Part shown: positions 22,227-33,470 of the stretch, piece by piece
Layout: each line of letters starts with the position of its first letter
How positions within the stretch are numbered: position 1 is the stretch's first letter
Origin: Litsea cubeba
Lineage: Eukaryota > Streptophyta > Magnoliopsida > Laurales > Lauraceae
Assembly (NCBI GenBank): GCA_012931725.1
Contig: CM022945.1
Coordinates: 17,001,382-17,065,381, forward strand
Length of the DNA: 64,000 bases
Direction of reading: 5' to 3'
Notes under the pieces: model-generated
Databases searched by the model: none
What the model was told of the DNA's origin: nothing
The model's input: the letters and a program-made list of their open reading frames with translations, nothing else
Translations under genes and position numbers: made by a program

Positions 22227-24349
22227 TGTAAATATTATTGTTTTTGTTTGATTTAGTGGTACGGTGACAAGAGGACCCGATCAGGATTTTGGAAAGTTTG
22301 CATGGCAGGCTCGCGCCCCACATCATTGCATGGGAAAAAAAAAGTGGGGATCTTTTGCATCAGTGTCTTCTACATCTTGGAGCAAAAGCATTGGAGTAAT
22401 TTTTTTTTTTTTCTGGAAACACATAAATGCTAAGATAGAAGGGTCAGTATGGGCACTGTACATATAAGGTGGACTTGGAACTTCCGAAGCTACAACATGG
22501 TATATATGGTCCGTATGGATGCTCTCTTCTCAACCACCAAATCCAAGCTCCGCTACCATGACCCACCAAAAAAGGCACTATCACCATAGGAATGAGCCTA
22601 TCTCAGAGCCCAGATAGGACCAACTTCAATTTGATGGAAAATAGCTAGGATGTGTTTGTCTCAAGATGCAAGTAGAGATGTAGGGAAGGGAGATTGAATG
22701 TTTGAAGAGGTGCATGATGCAAGTAGAGATGTGAGGAAGGGATTAGAGAGTCGTGTGTAAGGTTGCAAACGCCTAGCTCAGGTCAAGCCACACATATATA
22801 GCACTGCACCAATCTCAAGCTCATTTATAGGGTTGCAAACATGATGGCTCTGGGTCGGAACCATACTAAACCGGACCCGTTTCTAATTAACGGTTTCGGT
22901 TCTGGGTCCGATTTTGACTCTGAACCTGTTTTGTTAGTTACAAACTCGGTTACAATAGGAAAATCCTGATCCGGTTCTTGAACCGGGTTTACCTAGAAGA
23001 TTAGAATCTAGTTTCAAAATCAAATCTAATTTTTCTTTTTTTCCCCTTAAAATAAGCATATCATTCAACTTATAACGGGGCATCAAATCAACTCCATCCA
23101 GTATTATACATAAAAATATATTTAAAAAAGTTAATTTTGAGATATAGTTTGCAATATCAAAGATTCATATGTCGGGTCCATGAGTCGAAACCTGTATAGA
23201 CCTAGAACCATCCAATTGGAGTTAGATTCCTGCACTCAGGTTTCTCCGAGGCCTCCCTTCAAAAATATGAATTATGCGGTTTTTTATGGGTTGTTAGATG
23301 AGTGAAATTTATTATTGGAGTTCAACCTATCTAGAAATTTCAAATTTTTACCAGACATTGTCTCTCCAAATTCTTGGTATTATACATTTAATTAGAAAAT
23401 CGCCAAAATAATAATAATAATTATTATTATTATTATGAATTTTAGACAATAACCTTAACTGAAATAGCCCTTGAAGTGCTTTTAATTAGTTTTAGAACTC
23501 CATGCACTCTAACAATAAAGCTTCTGATAAAAAAAAATTAGCAGTTTTGAAATCTCTAAGAATTCCTCAAATTAATGTAATGTTCAACATGCATATAATA
23601 ACTAATTTGGACTAAAATTCATACAAATCCATTCATCTAAATGACGGTGACAATAAGATGATTTACTTTGAACTGGCACACATGCATCACACCTTGTGAT
23701 CAGATTGGCTGATTAACAGTCAGCAAACTTCTAATGATGTATTAACATGCCACCATGTTGGCATGTGTTTATTGTGAAGTCGATTATTGTTTTAGAACTA
23801 CTCTATTCTCAATTACAAGAAGCCATCTTATTTATTGACCAAGCCATTTAGTCATCTCCAGCTTCCACAGAAAAACCTAGTTGTGGTATTCTCAGAAGTA
23901 AGAAAACATGACAGGTTTTTGAACTTTTCGGTCCACCAAATGCAAGAGACATTTTCGATTAGCCATCTACATGAATAAGTCAAATCCTACAAATATTAAA
24001 AAATAATTTGATTTAAAACCCCAAAAGAAATAAGAAAAATAAATATTTTGTCCTTTTACACTGGGAATGTTCATTTTATGACCCAAGGAAAGAAAAGAAG
24101 AATAGTAATCCTAACAGGCCAGCCCATATCCTCATCCAGTTGGCAATGGACACACGTCTACCTGTATGACTAATGTACTACGTGAGATCAAGACAAATTT
24201 TTTTTTTTTTTAACCCAACCAAGCCAAGGGGCTGGATACAAGAGATAACTCTCACACATATGAGAAGAGAGCCCGCATCAAACGCGAAGAAAGTCCGCAT
24301 AAGACGATTACTTATCAAATCCACGGCCCTTAAAAAAAAATAAAAAATA
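22227..24349. other. Repeat-derived DNA without a gene
   Basis: About 22831-23260 holds clusters of GGTTC/GAACC and GGGTC words (for example ACCGGACCCG, GAACCGGGTTT), as in hAT-like subterminal regions; possible left ends TAGGGTTGCAAAC and TAAGGTTGCAAAC occur at about 22830 and 22760. An (AAT/ATT)n tract lies at about 23407-23438. No gene recognised. Confidence 0.5.
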
Positions 24350-25113
24350 AGATAGTCCATTACATTGAATTTACTTGATCAAATAATTTAAGTTCAACCT
24401 CCAGCTATACACTACAACTCGTTCTTTTGACCAGAATCCTGTATCTGGTTCTCTGATTTTCATACATGCCGCCGGTCCAAACAAGAGAAAATCCCATAGA
24501 AAATAGAGGAAGAGTGGAACAAAGATGAAAGTCAAACATGTGTGAAAAGAGAGAACCATTTCTTAGAATGTATAACCTTAAGTAACCTTGATCTCAATCT
24601 CAACCCATCCGATCAATGGCCCACTTGAAGGATTTTAATATGATTGACATGGCCGACTTAATCAAACGAAATGGTTCCAGATGTAGCGCTGAACAAGCTA
24701 GGATTGGCTAGCAGCCATGCACGACGTTTCGCATTTGCTTGGTTTCATGGACTACAGACACAACCTGACCAAATTCAAAAAAAAAAAAAAAAAAACCCCA
24801 CTTACGCGTTCTAGAATTCTAGTTCCTGCAACGAGCAGCCAACCATTTCACAAAGTGAACCTTACATGTCCCAACTACCCTTCTCTTTTTTCGATAAATG
24901 GCCATTTGCACAATGCCATGTAATGGACTTGGTATTTGAACGAAGGGGCAGGTTAGTCACTTACCCATGAAATTTCAACGTTCAAATGCTTAGTGGAGGT
25001 TGACCTGCCCACCTAAAGCACTCGTAGATATATCCATGTCATAAGAATTTTTATATATATCTCCTCCTTTCCCTGTTCTTTCTTTATCCTTACTTACTCC
25101 ACCATCTCCAGGG

Positions 25114-25121
25114 TATAAATA
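25114..25121 (+). promoter_or_regulatory. TATA box of small gene 2
   Basis: TATAAATA 82 bp upstream of the ATG at 25196, in a context (ACCATCTCCA before, ACAAACCACCAAGCTTCCAT after) shared with copy 3. Confidence 0.85.
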
Positions 25122-25195
25122 CAAACCACCAAGCTTCCATTTTCTACAGACAGAGATTGGGAATATATAGAGAGATAAAGAGACTAGAGAGAGAG

Positions 25196-25486
25196 ATGGA
25201 AGGCCTTATTCCCTTTGTGTTCAATGCGATCACGAAGAAAAGAGATGGAAGCAAGTACAGAAGTCTATCGGACAGTTCGAGTCGTGGCCGCCAGTATCGA
25301 TTATTGGAGCATGTAGGCTCGTTTGATGGTTCGTCTCACAGGAGAACGAGATCTGACTTCCAGAACCCAACGTCGACTGAGTTTCTGGGGTGGAGATCGC
25401 CGGGTCCTGATTCGCATCCCTCGCAGATGATCCATAAGAGAAGCTCAAGCCAGCACCAGAAGATGGACAGTAATACGAGGTTTTGA
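25196..25486 (+). CDS. Small plant protein MEGLIPFVFNAI family, copy 2 (96 aa)
   Basis: Intronless, 96 codons, starting MEGLIPFVFNAITKKRDGSK. It shares with copies 1 and 3 the Ser-rich segment, SSHRRTRSDFQ, and GPDSHPSQMIHKRSS, and ends QHQKMDSNTRF. The frame upstream stays open without another ATG, so the start is the conserved MEGLIP methionine. An in-frame TGG-rich segment (EFLGWRSPGPDS) is shared with copy 3. Function unknown; the protein is soluble-looking, basic and Ser-rich. It is in the least interrupted copy of the block and has intact upstream DNA, so it is a good candidate for an expressed member. Confidence 0.87.
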   Translation: MEGLIPFVFNAITKKRDGSKYRSLSDSSSRGRQYRLLEHVGSFDGSSHRRTRSDFQNPTSTEFLGWRSPGPDSHPSQMIHKRSSSQHQKMDSNTRF

Positions 25487-26514
25487 TCTTGAAACAACAA
25501 GACCACCAAGAGATAAATTGGTTGCAAGATGTAAAAAATGATGTATTCTTTCTTCTTCTTTTTATTTTCTTTTGCTTCTTGTTGTGGCATTCATTTGTTG
25601 GAATTGTAATTCTGGATGCTTGGTGAATTGTAAGGGTTATTTGGAATTGAAGGATTTTTTAATCTAATTACTGATTAGGCTGATGATTTTGGCCTTTGAC
25701 GATACATTACAGTTGCATGGCTTAATTATATTTAGTCATGTTGATCATTTTCATCTGATTGAGGATCATTGAATATTCTTGGAGTATGTGTCAGCTAAAA
25801 AAACCCCAGCGTGGACCATGGTTTTCGACAGGTCAAAAAATGAAAACTCAGCATGGACCCTGGTTTTTGGCAGGTCAAATAATGTGGTATGGATGCTTGA
25901 CCATGGATCATAATTAGGTTAGGGGCACATCCAATGAAGTCTAAAGTCCAAACGAGTTTAGCAAATTGTGATATTAGTACAGTCAAAGCCAATTAACAAC
26001 TTAGCTTAAGGAGTTGGAAGTTTAAAGGTGTCTTTTACACGTTTTGTTTCTTCAATCCAAAGATGAGAAACATCTTTTCTCGAAGTCAAATTGGGGTTTA
26101 TTTGGTTGGTGGGGATTGGCTCCGGTCGGGGATAAATTCACTGTACTCACATGAGTGAAAAGTACGCAAGGCTCACTTTGTTTGCATCGAGAATGAGCAT
26201 GATATCTGTAACACCCCACCCTACACACATACATGATATTATCCGCTTTGGCCCACTGGCCTCACGGTTTTGTTTCTGATGGGCCTTAACCCATCAAAAG
26301 GCCTCATGCAAGGTAAGGGTGTGGATCTACATATAATCTCATTCACTTTCCTCTCTATAGTCGATGTGAGACTCCGGGGCGTCACATTCCACCCCTCTTA
26401 AGGCTGTACGTCCCTATCAGTAGCCTGTCAGCCCTCTTGTCCCGCCCACATGGAGACCCGCCCACTTGCACCAGACCACGGCAAGGGACCCACACTCGAA
26501 CTAGTCAAGAATCG

Positions 26515-26526
26515 GCTCTGATACCA
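26515..26526 (-). promoter_or_regulatory. Primer-binding site, left TRIM unit
   Basis: Minus strand TGGTATCAGAGC, two bases from the LTR end at 26529; complementary to initiator-Met tRNA. Confidence 0.9.
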
Positions 26527-26838
26527 TTTGTAACGCCACACTCTACACGCATGCATGATATTGTCCGCTTTGCCCCACTGGCCTCACGGTTTTGTTTCTT
26601 ATGTGTCTCATCCCATCAAAAGGCCTAATGCAAGGTAAGGTATAATCCCAATCAATCACAATGGTTAATTTACGGAAGCATAGAGTAAAAATGTGACACC
26701 CCGGAGTCCCACATCGACTATAGAGAGGAAAGTGAATGAGATTATATGTAGATCTCACATTCTTACCTTGCATGAGGCTTTTGATGGGTTGATGCCCATC
26801 AGAAATAAAATCGTGAGGTCAGGGTGGGGTGTTACAAA

Positions 26839-26850
26839 TGGTATCAGAAC
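26839..26850 (+). promoter_or_regulatory. Primer-binding site, right TRIM unit
   Basis: TGGTATCAGAAC, two bases after the LTR end at 26836; one change from the canonical initiator-Met site. Confidence 0.88.
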
Positions 26851-27249
26851 GGTGAGGATTTCGGTATGGGGATACGTGTAAGGACGGTTGATCGGGTAGA
26901 ATCAGTGGATCCTTATTTCTCAAGAGGGCTGGCAGGCTACTGCACAGGGACGTGCAACCCTAAGGGGTAGAGCTTACACCTTTACCTTATTTCTCAAGCC
27001 CGATTTCGAGCACCGTTTCCAAAGATTCCTACAGGCCTTCCTTACCTTTTTTCTCAAGCCCGGCAACAAGGGCTGGCAGGCTACTGCACAGGGAGAGGAA
27101 AGTGGTTGTGATTATATGTAGAGCTTACACATTTAACTTGCATGAGGCACATTTTGATGGGTCGAGACCAATCAGAAATAAAACCGTGAGCCCAGTGGGC
27201 CAAAGCGGACAATATTATACATGCGTGTAGGGTGGGGCGTTACAATATC

Positions 27250-28869
27250 CAGAAAATATATTTTTTAAAGTAAAATGAAATTGAAGAAATAATTGATGAT
27301 GCCAAAAAGGGTAAATTCGGACACCACCGGTCAGATAATTAATACTGTGCAGTAAATGAAGAGAGATGAGAGATTTATAGTGGTTCGATCAAGCGCGACC
27401 TACGTCCACTTCAAAATGGTGATGTTTGATTAATGTAGAGAGTTACAAATATGAGAAAGTAGGGAAAAACCATCCTCTCTCAAGTGATGAGAGGGCTCTA
27501 TTTATAACCTTTCCCAACCAGGTGGGGATGCGATCAGTTCAACGTCTCTTTAGAGCCTCAGTCGTGTCCTCGAGGAACGAGTCAGGTGGGAGGCAGGTGA
27601 GATCTTCTCCGTGAGATTTGGTAAATGCAGGTGAGGGGAGGACTTCGTCGCGATGACTTAGAGCCTGAGGTGACGAGGCTTCGTTTTACAAGACCCGGAT
27701 CTCAACAGAGCTATTCTGGCCTGACCCACGATCCTAGACGGACCGGGTCACTTGGACCTGACTCATTACCGCGATCCAGATTGGGCTTGACTCATCAATA
27801 ATGATGAATATTCATAAAAGACAACCATATTGTCTTTGTCTCTCTTCGGTTGGAAAATGAATACCAAGCCATCATACTGCTCAATCAAATCAATAAAAGT
27901 TAGGGTTCCATTTACATCTTCATCTTATATCCATCATCCCTCGTGACTTTATGAATGCTTTCTAATTTTACCATTAATTTTTAAGAATTCAGTTGCTCTT
28001 ACTTTACTATGCTTTCTACAACCCATCTTACTATGAAACTCTGGGAAACAAATAGGTAGTCTAACCTCTCTAACATAATTTCTCAAGGGGCTTCTTCCTA
28101 AAATCTCTCCATTTTAGGGGTATGATTTTAGAGCAATGATGCCTTTCATACTCTTAACTTATGATTTAGTTTTAAGGTTTTGACCTATGGCTTACCTATT
28201 TCCCCTCCCACTTACCAAATTTTAAATATTTTCTCCACAGCTACAATTACCATATTTTAGGAAACATGAAATAAAATGCCCATTCAATGGGCATTTTAAT
28301 GAAGTAGCTAGGCAGTGACACATGATCTTTTTGTTCTGGCCAAGTGATCCGAGGTGCGAGTTTCTTGAGATTTTAATGAAGCTGACTTCTATACCTGGAA
28401 GGATAACAAGAAGAGCAAGGAGCTGCAGCTACAACAAGCTCTTACACAATGATTGCACCCAATAGTGGACGATCTAGTTAATAGTGCATGATCTAGCTAG
28501 TTAAGTCAAGTGGGCGTAAGCTTGGTGCATGGTTAGACAGAAATAGGATTTCATAAATTATCTATCATCTAAATTTCATCATTGAATCAAGGTCATAAAA
28601 AATGAACATTTGAATCAAATTATTCCACCGTTCCGTAAATTCTATTATAAGAAGGCTATGATTCCACAATAAATGTCAAATTAATTAGACCATGAAAAAG
28701 TGAGGACTGCATAAATGATTTTCCCTGCTATAACAAAATTCATATTTAGTGTGGTTGCATTTCTATATGGAAAAGCTTTAAAATGGGGTCCAAAAATAAA
28801 TTCTTACTCGTGTATATATGAAATCAGGACCATTAATTATCGAATCCAAGATCCTCAATAAAAATCAAG
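27250..28869. other. Repeat-derived DNA; possible LTR fragment at its left
   Basis: About 27335-27800 contains GTGGTTCGATCAAGCGCGACC and, further right, CTCTATTTATAACC, the inverse of a TATA box. This layout is common in copia LTRs read on the minus strand, but no LTR ends could be set. The rest is unidentified. Confidence 0.4.
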
Positions 28870-29593
28870 CAGGGCAGTCCATTACATTTAATTTAGTTGA
28901 TCAAATAATTCAACCTCCAGTTATATATACACCACAACTTGGTTCTTTTAACCGGCACCCATGTGAGGTTCTCTCCTCTTCATGCAATCTGCCGGTCCAA
29001 AACAAGAGAAAGAAAAGCCCATAGAAAATTGAGGCAGTGTGGAATTAAATATGAAAATCAAACGGTGTGTCAGAAGAGAAAGTTGATCAGCCTGCCATTT
29101 CTTAACCTGTATATATAACCTAACCTTGATCTTAACACATCAGATCAATGGCCCACATGAAAATTTTTCATTTGACTGACATGGCACACTAATTAAAAGA
29201 AATGGTGCCAGCCGTAGCGCTGTACTAAGAGCCGCTGGCAGCCATTTGGTTGCTTTTATGGACTACAGACACATTCTAATCAAATTTTTAAAAAAAAACC
29301 ACGTGCTCGTTATTGTGCCCAACGTTTCACAAAGTCAAAATTACATGTTCCTAGCACCCTTTTTCTTTAAATTGCCATTTTCACAATGCCATACAAGGGA
29401 ATAAGTAGATCACTCAACATGAAATTTCAACGGTCACATGGTTTTGGAAGGTTGACTGCCTGCCCATCTTTTTCAAAAGCCAAAACCCAAACGCTAGAGG
29501 ATATCCATTCCATTCCGGTAATAAGAATAATAATGCATCTCTTCTTCCTTCCTTGTTCTTTCATTATCCATACTTAATCCACCATCTCCACGG

Positions 29594-29601
29594 TATAAAT
29601 A
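29594..29601 (+). promoter_or_regulatory. TATA box of small gene 3
   Basis: TATAAATA 89 bp upstream of the ATG at 29683, with the same flanking words as in copy 2. Confidence 0.85.
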
Positions 29602-29682
29602 CAAACCACCAAGCTTCCATTTTCAACAGACAGCGATTGAGATTGAGAATATAGTGAGAGAGAGAGAGACAGTAACTAAGAG

Positions 29683-29979
29683 ATGGAAGGCCTTATTCCC
29701 TTTGTGTTCAATGCGATCATGAAGAAGAGAGATGGAAGCAAGTACAAAAGACTCTCCAGTGGCTCGAGTCGCGGCCACTCGTTTCTGTTATTGGAGAATA
29801 GGGGGTCGTTTGATGATTCGTCTCATAAGAGAACGAGATCTGACTTCCAGACTACTCCAAAATCTGAGTTTCTCGGGTGGAGATCGCCAGGTCCTGATTC
29901 GCATCCATCGCAGATGATCCATAAGAGAAGCTCGTACCAGCACCAGAAGATGGACAGTAATACGAGGTTTGGATCTTGA
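29683..29979 (+). CDS. Small plant protein MEGLIPFVFNAI family, copy 3 (98 aa)
   Basis: Intronless, 98 codons, opening MEGLIPFVFNAIMKKRDGSK. It keeps the Ser-rich segment (LSSGSSRG), SSHKRTRSDFQ, LGWRSPGPDSHPSQMIHKRS and the C-terminal HQKMDSNTRFGS. Changes against copy 2 are mostly substitutions plus in-frame length changes, which suggests constraint on the frame (inference; no dN/dS computed). No known domain, signal peptide or membrane segment. The 3' UTR keeps TTGGAATTGTAATTCTGGAT as in copies 1 and 2. A 2.8-kb transposon lies about 390 bp downstream of the stop. Confidence 0.87.
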   Translation: MEGLIPFVFNAIMKKRDGSKYKRLSSGSSRGHSFLLLENRGSFDDSSHKRTRSDFQTTPKSEFLGWRSPGPDSHPSQMIHKRSSYQHQKMDSNTRFGS

Positions 29980-31027
29980 TAGATGGGAAAAAAAAAAAGA
30001 CAAGTAAAATAAATGGGTTGCAATATGTGAAAAAATGTTGTATTATTGTTCTTTTTATCTTCTTTTGTTTGTTGTTGTGACATTCATTTGTTGGAATTGT
30101 AATTCTGGATAATTTGTGAATTGTAAGGGTTGTTTTTACAGCAAAAAGATTGAAAGGGTTGGTTTTTTTTTTCTTTCTTTCTTTCTTTCCATTGATTGCA
30201 GATTAGCTGATGATATTGGCCTTTGAGGAGGCATTAGAGATAATTACATAAATGTGGGTTCATTACATTCAGTCGTGTGGATGATTTTCATTTGCTTATG
30301 GATGATATATTCTGGAGTAGGGGTGTCATTTGACCTTATATTATCCCGTTATCCAAAGTACCAGAGATAAAAAAAAGGGTAAATTAGCCAAATGTCCCTG
30401 CGCACGGTCTTCTAAGGCATCAAGGACAACAACTTTTTCTCTAATGTCTCTAGTGCAGACAGCTGGAGATACTTTGATGAAAGGTCCCTAATATGCCACG
30501 TGATATATTTTCATGACTAATTTGCCCCTTTCAACCCTCATTCGAACTCCTGCCTTCTTCTTCTCTCTCATTTTCCATTTTCCATTCCTTTCCATGGTTT
30601 GGAGTATCGTTGTAGAGCACTTTTCGTCGCCACCATACCATGACTTCCGATTCTCTCTATTTCATTTCTTCAAAGATGGAATCGGTTTTGAAATCTCTCT
30701 CTATCCAAATCTCTCTCTGTACAACTAATTTAAAAGATAGTAGTTTGCTTTTTTGCTTGTTTTCCCTTTCTCTTTTCTCGATTGGATCATAGTCATCAAG
30801 TGTTCTTGTTTTGGATTTCAATTTTTATTGGAATCTGATTTTTCGTATTCTGATTTTCGGTGTCGCCGAGCTCAGATAAATTTCCCAGAAACTCTGATAA
30901 ACTGGACAAAAACTCAGACAAATTTGCCAAAACTCTAATAAATTTATCTGAGTTTTAACAAATTTATTTGAGTTTCTGGCAAAACTCAGACAAATTTATC
31001 TGAGTTTTGAACAACTTTTCTGAATGT

Positions 31028-31412
31028 GGGCCTGTGTGTCTGGGAAGAACTCTGTGCCTGGAAGCTCTGTGACATCTCCATCACTAGTGACTCTAACTGG
31101 GTAACTGAGCAGGTGGCCAGGCAAGTCGCGATCAAGGGTCTCACTCACGTAAAGGTCCCAGTACTTGTCAGCTATCTTGTTCACCTTCTGGCTACACTCG
31201 ATGCTTTTTGGCTAGATGAAGGAGTCATCAAGCATGCCAAGGTGCTCATACCACAATGCCATCCGGAAACCATGGACCTTCTGCGGGCTGGCTGCCTAGT
31301 TGCCAGGTGATGTGGTTGGTATCCTCCCATGACTATCTCTGAGTCCCTCGCACCGTCCATTGACCTTTGATTGATGTTTGCTGACCCAATGATGATGTAT
31401 TCATCATCAACT
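31028..31412 (-). pseudogene. Phospholipase D alpha C-terminal fragment
   Basis: The minus strand encodes the end of a plant PLD alpha: VDDEYIIIGSANINQRSMDG (second HKD region), ARDSEIVMGGYQPHHLATRQ, then after a frame change HGFRMALWYEHLGMLDDSF, a stop, and KVNKIADKYWDLYVSETL, DRDLPGHLLSYPVRVTSDGD, VTELPGTEFFPDTQA. In intact enzymes this part completes the catalytic domain that cleaves phosphatidylcholine to phosphatidic acid. Here the HxK half of the HKD motif is outside the fragment, one frameshift and one in-frame stop are present, and the last dozen or so residues are absent. It is a captured, dead fragment inside E1, antisense to the small genes. Confidence 0.93.
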
Positions 31413-31680
31413 GTAACAGTTGAAAGCAATAGTGAAAATTCTTATTTTATAGTAGCAATACTTCCATTCATTTGTAGCACTATCAATTTTGGATCATTCA
31501 CTTGGCTGTCTTGAATCAAAATAATCTCTCCATTTCAACCATGACCTTCCTGTTGCCATCGATCCTTCACATGGTCCGGACAAAGATAAATTTACAAAAC
31601 TCTGATAAAGATAAATTTGCAAAACTCAGATGATTTATCTGAGTTTTCGAAAAAAACTCAGATAAATTATCTGAGTTTTG

Positions 31681-32994
31681 GCAAATTTATCTGAGTTTCT
31701 GGCAAAACTCAGACAAATTTATCTGAATTTCTGATAAAACTCAGACAAATTTATCTGAGTTTGTGTCCAACTTGTGAGATATTTTTCTATGATATAACGG
31801 TGAAATCTTGACTTGGTCTCTTCATGAAAGTTGTAGCCCTAGATGTGTAGATGATTCTAGGGTTTTGAATCACCCGATTTGGACTTCGGAAACTCAAGTT
31901 ATGGCTCATTGAAGTTTACTGGTAAAAACAGGAATTTTGGATCGGTTTTTCCGGCCTTATTTTGAAGCAACGCTTGGAGGCCCAAACGAAATTGAATTTT
32001 TGCGAACCAGACCTTTCTGAAAAGCTTAAGACGTCATCTAAAAACTTCATGAAGACCACTTTGTCGTTCTGACACTCTAACGCCATCCAAACCTCAATGG
32101 AATGAGAGAAGTTCATTTGACAAATTTATCTGAGTTTCTGGCAAAACTCAGACAAATTTATCTGAATTCTGATAAAACTCAGACAAATTTATCTGAGTTT
32201 GTGTCCAACTTGTGAGGTATCTTTCTATGATATAACGGTGGAATCTTGACTTGGTCTCTTCATGAAAGTTGTAGCCCTAGATGTGTAGATGATTCTAGGG
32301 TTTTGAATCACCCGATTTGGACTTCGGCAACTCAAGTTATGGCTCATTGAAGTTTACTGGTAAAAACAGGAATTTTGGATCGGCTTTTCCGGCCTTATTT
32401 TGAAGCAACGCTTGGAGGCCCAAACGAACTTGAATTTTTGCGAACCAGACCTTTCTGAAAAGCTTAAGACGTCCTCTAAAAACTTCATGAAGACCACTTT
32501 ATCGTTCTGAAACTCTAACATCATCCAAACCTCAATGGAATGAGAGAAGTTTATTTGACAAATTTATCTGAGTTTCTGGCAAAACTCAGACAAATTTATC
32601 TGAATTCTGATAAAACTCAGACAAATTTATCTGAGTTTGTGTCCAATTTGTGAGGTATTTTCCAATGATATAACGGTGGAATCTTGACTTGGTCTCTTCA
32701 TGAAAGTTGTAGCCATAGATGTGTAGATGATTCTAGGATTTTGAATCACCCGATTTGGACTTCGGAAACTCAAGTTATGGCTCATTGAAGTTTACTGGTA
32801 AAAATAGGAATTTTGGATCGGTTTTTCCCGCCTTATTTTGAAGCAACGCTTGGAGGCCCAAACGAACTTGAATTTTTGCGAACCAGACCTTTCTGAAAAG
32901 CTTAAGACGTCCTCTAAAAACTTCATGAAGACCACTTTGTCGTTCTAAAACTCTAACGCCATCCAAACCTCAATGAAATGAGAGAAGTTCATTT
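31681..32994. repeat. 438-bp tandem repeat, three copies
   Basis: Units 31681-32118, 32119-32556 and 32557-32994; the exact 438-bp period is read from TATAACGG at 31793, 32231 and 32669. Each unit opens with a CAAATTTATCTGAGTTT cluster and continues with a non-palindromic part including TTCATGAAAGTTGTAGCC. The units differ by a few percent. Confidence 0.95.
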
Positions 32995-33325
32995 GAATTA
33001 TTGCTGAGCTTTGCCAAAACTCAGATAAATTGTCTGATTCTGCTTTTGCTGACGTGTACAAGGGTGTTTTTGTCTTTTTCAATGAGTTACTTTTACAAAA
33101 GGACTGTCATCAGTACGATAAAATGTTATGGACCGTTTGCAATAAAAATCACAGTTGAGGGACCTCCGCCCAAATGCCTCTAGAAAAAAAACGGAAGAAA
33201 AAGAAATAGACCGTAGCGTATGGATTTTGGATCTGGACCTGATTGAAAATTGGGTTAGGGACACATCCAATAGAGACTAAACTCCAAGTACAAACCGGTT
33301 TAACTTAGTATGATATTATTATACT

Positions 33326-33470
33326 TCGAAAAAATTTATATGGACAAATTTTTTTACCTGAATTTATGACAACTCCTATAATATTCCTTAAATATCAAGG
33401 TGGTATTCAAGGGATATCATAGGGGTTGTCATAAATTCAGGCTAAAATGTTTGTCTATGTAACAGAGCTG
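33326..33470. mobile_element. Hairpin MITE, 145 bp
   Basis: Two inverted arms (about 33339-33389 and 33407-33460, sharing CCTGAATTTATGACAAC) form a long hairpin. TTATACT occurs at 33319-33325 and 33471-33477, consistent with a 7-bp target-site duplication. In copies 1 and 2 of the surrounding block the same place has no insertion, which confirms the element. Confidence 0.8.

Larger units (their letters stand above)
24350..26130 (+). repeat. Duplicated block, copy 2 (of 3)
   Basis: Holds small gene 2. The upstream part (from about 24350, GTCCATTACATT) matches 28875 onwards. The downstream part matches copy 1 and extends further, to AAGGAGTTGGAAGTTTAAA (about 26007) and TTGGTGGGGATTGG, which copy 3 shares at about 33515-33590. 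Uninterrupted here, it serves as the reference for what is inserted in copy 3. Confidence 0.85.
26207..27244. mobile_element. Head-to-head TRIM retrotransposon pair with one shared TSD
   Basis: Two TRIM-like units point away from each other. The left unit (minus strand) has its 3' LTR at 26207-26386, a polypurine tract AAGAGGGGTGGAA inside it (minus strand), a primer site at 26515-26526 and a truncated 5' LTR from 26529 to about 26640. The right unit (plus strand) has its 5' LTR at 26692-26836 with an internal deletion, a primer site at 26839-26850, and a 5'-truncated 3' LTR at about 27092-27244. LTRs run TGTGAC(A/G)CCCCGGAGTC to GTGTTACA. The pair is bounded by ATATC at 26202-26206 and 27245-27249. 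No coding capacity, as expected for TRIMs. No 5S-like segment was seen, so not Cassandra. Confidence 0.85.
30369..33183. mobile_element. Gene-fragment-carrying element E1 (PLD fragment, palindrome arrays)
   Basis: Recognised as an insertion because flanking DNA matches the uninterrupted copies 1 and 2. The left end reads GGGTAAATTAGCCAAATGTC with AAAGGTCCCT nearby; the right end is TTGAGGGACCTCCGCCCAAA and ends near CCTCTAG. Inside: a pyrimidine-rich leader, a reversed phospholipase D fragment, and over a kilobase of arrays built on CAAATTTATCTGAGTTT. Element E2 (54540-56995) has the same end words and the same repeat. No clear target-site duplication. A Helitron (CTAG end) or a Mutator-like origin is possible; unresolved. 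Confidence 0.7.

Noticed and set aside
26207..27244. Cassandra TRIM with 5S rRNA-like LTR
   Set aside because: The LTRs have TGT...ACA ends and Met primer sites, but no 5S A/C-box sequence was found in them.
31026..31310. 94-codon frame on the plus strand
   Set aside because: Antisense of the PLD alpha fragment, which is clearly on the minus strand.
30369..33183. Helitron call for E1 based on a CTAG end
   Set aside because: The 5' TC end, a clear 3' hairpin and insertion between A and T could not be shown; class left open.
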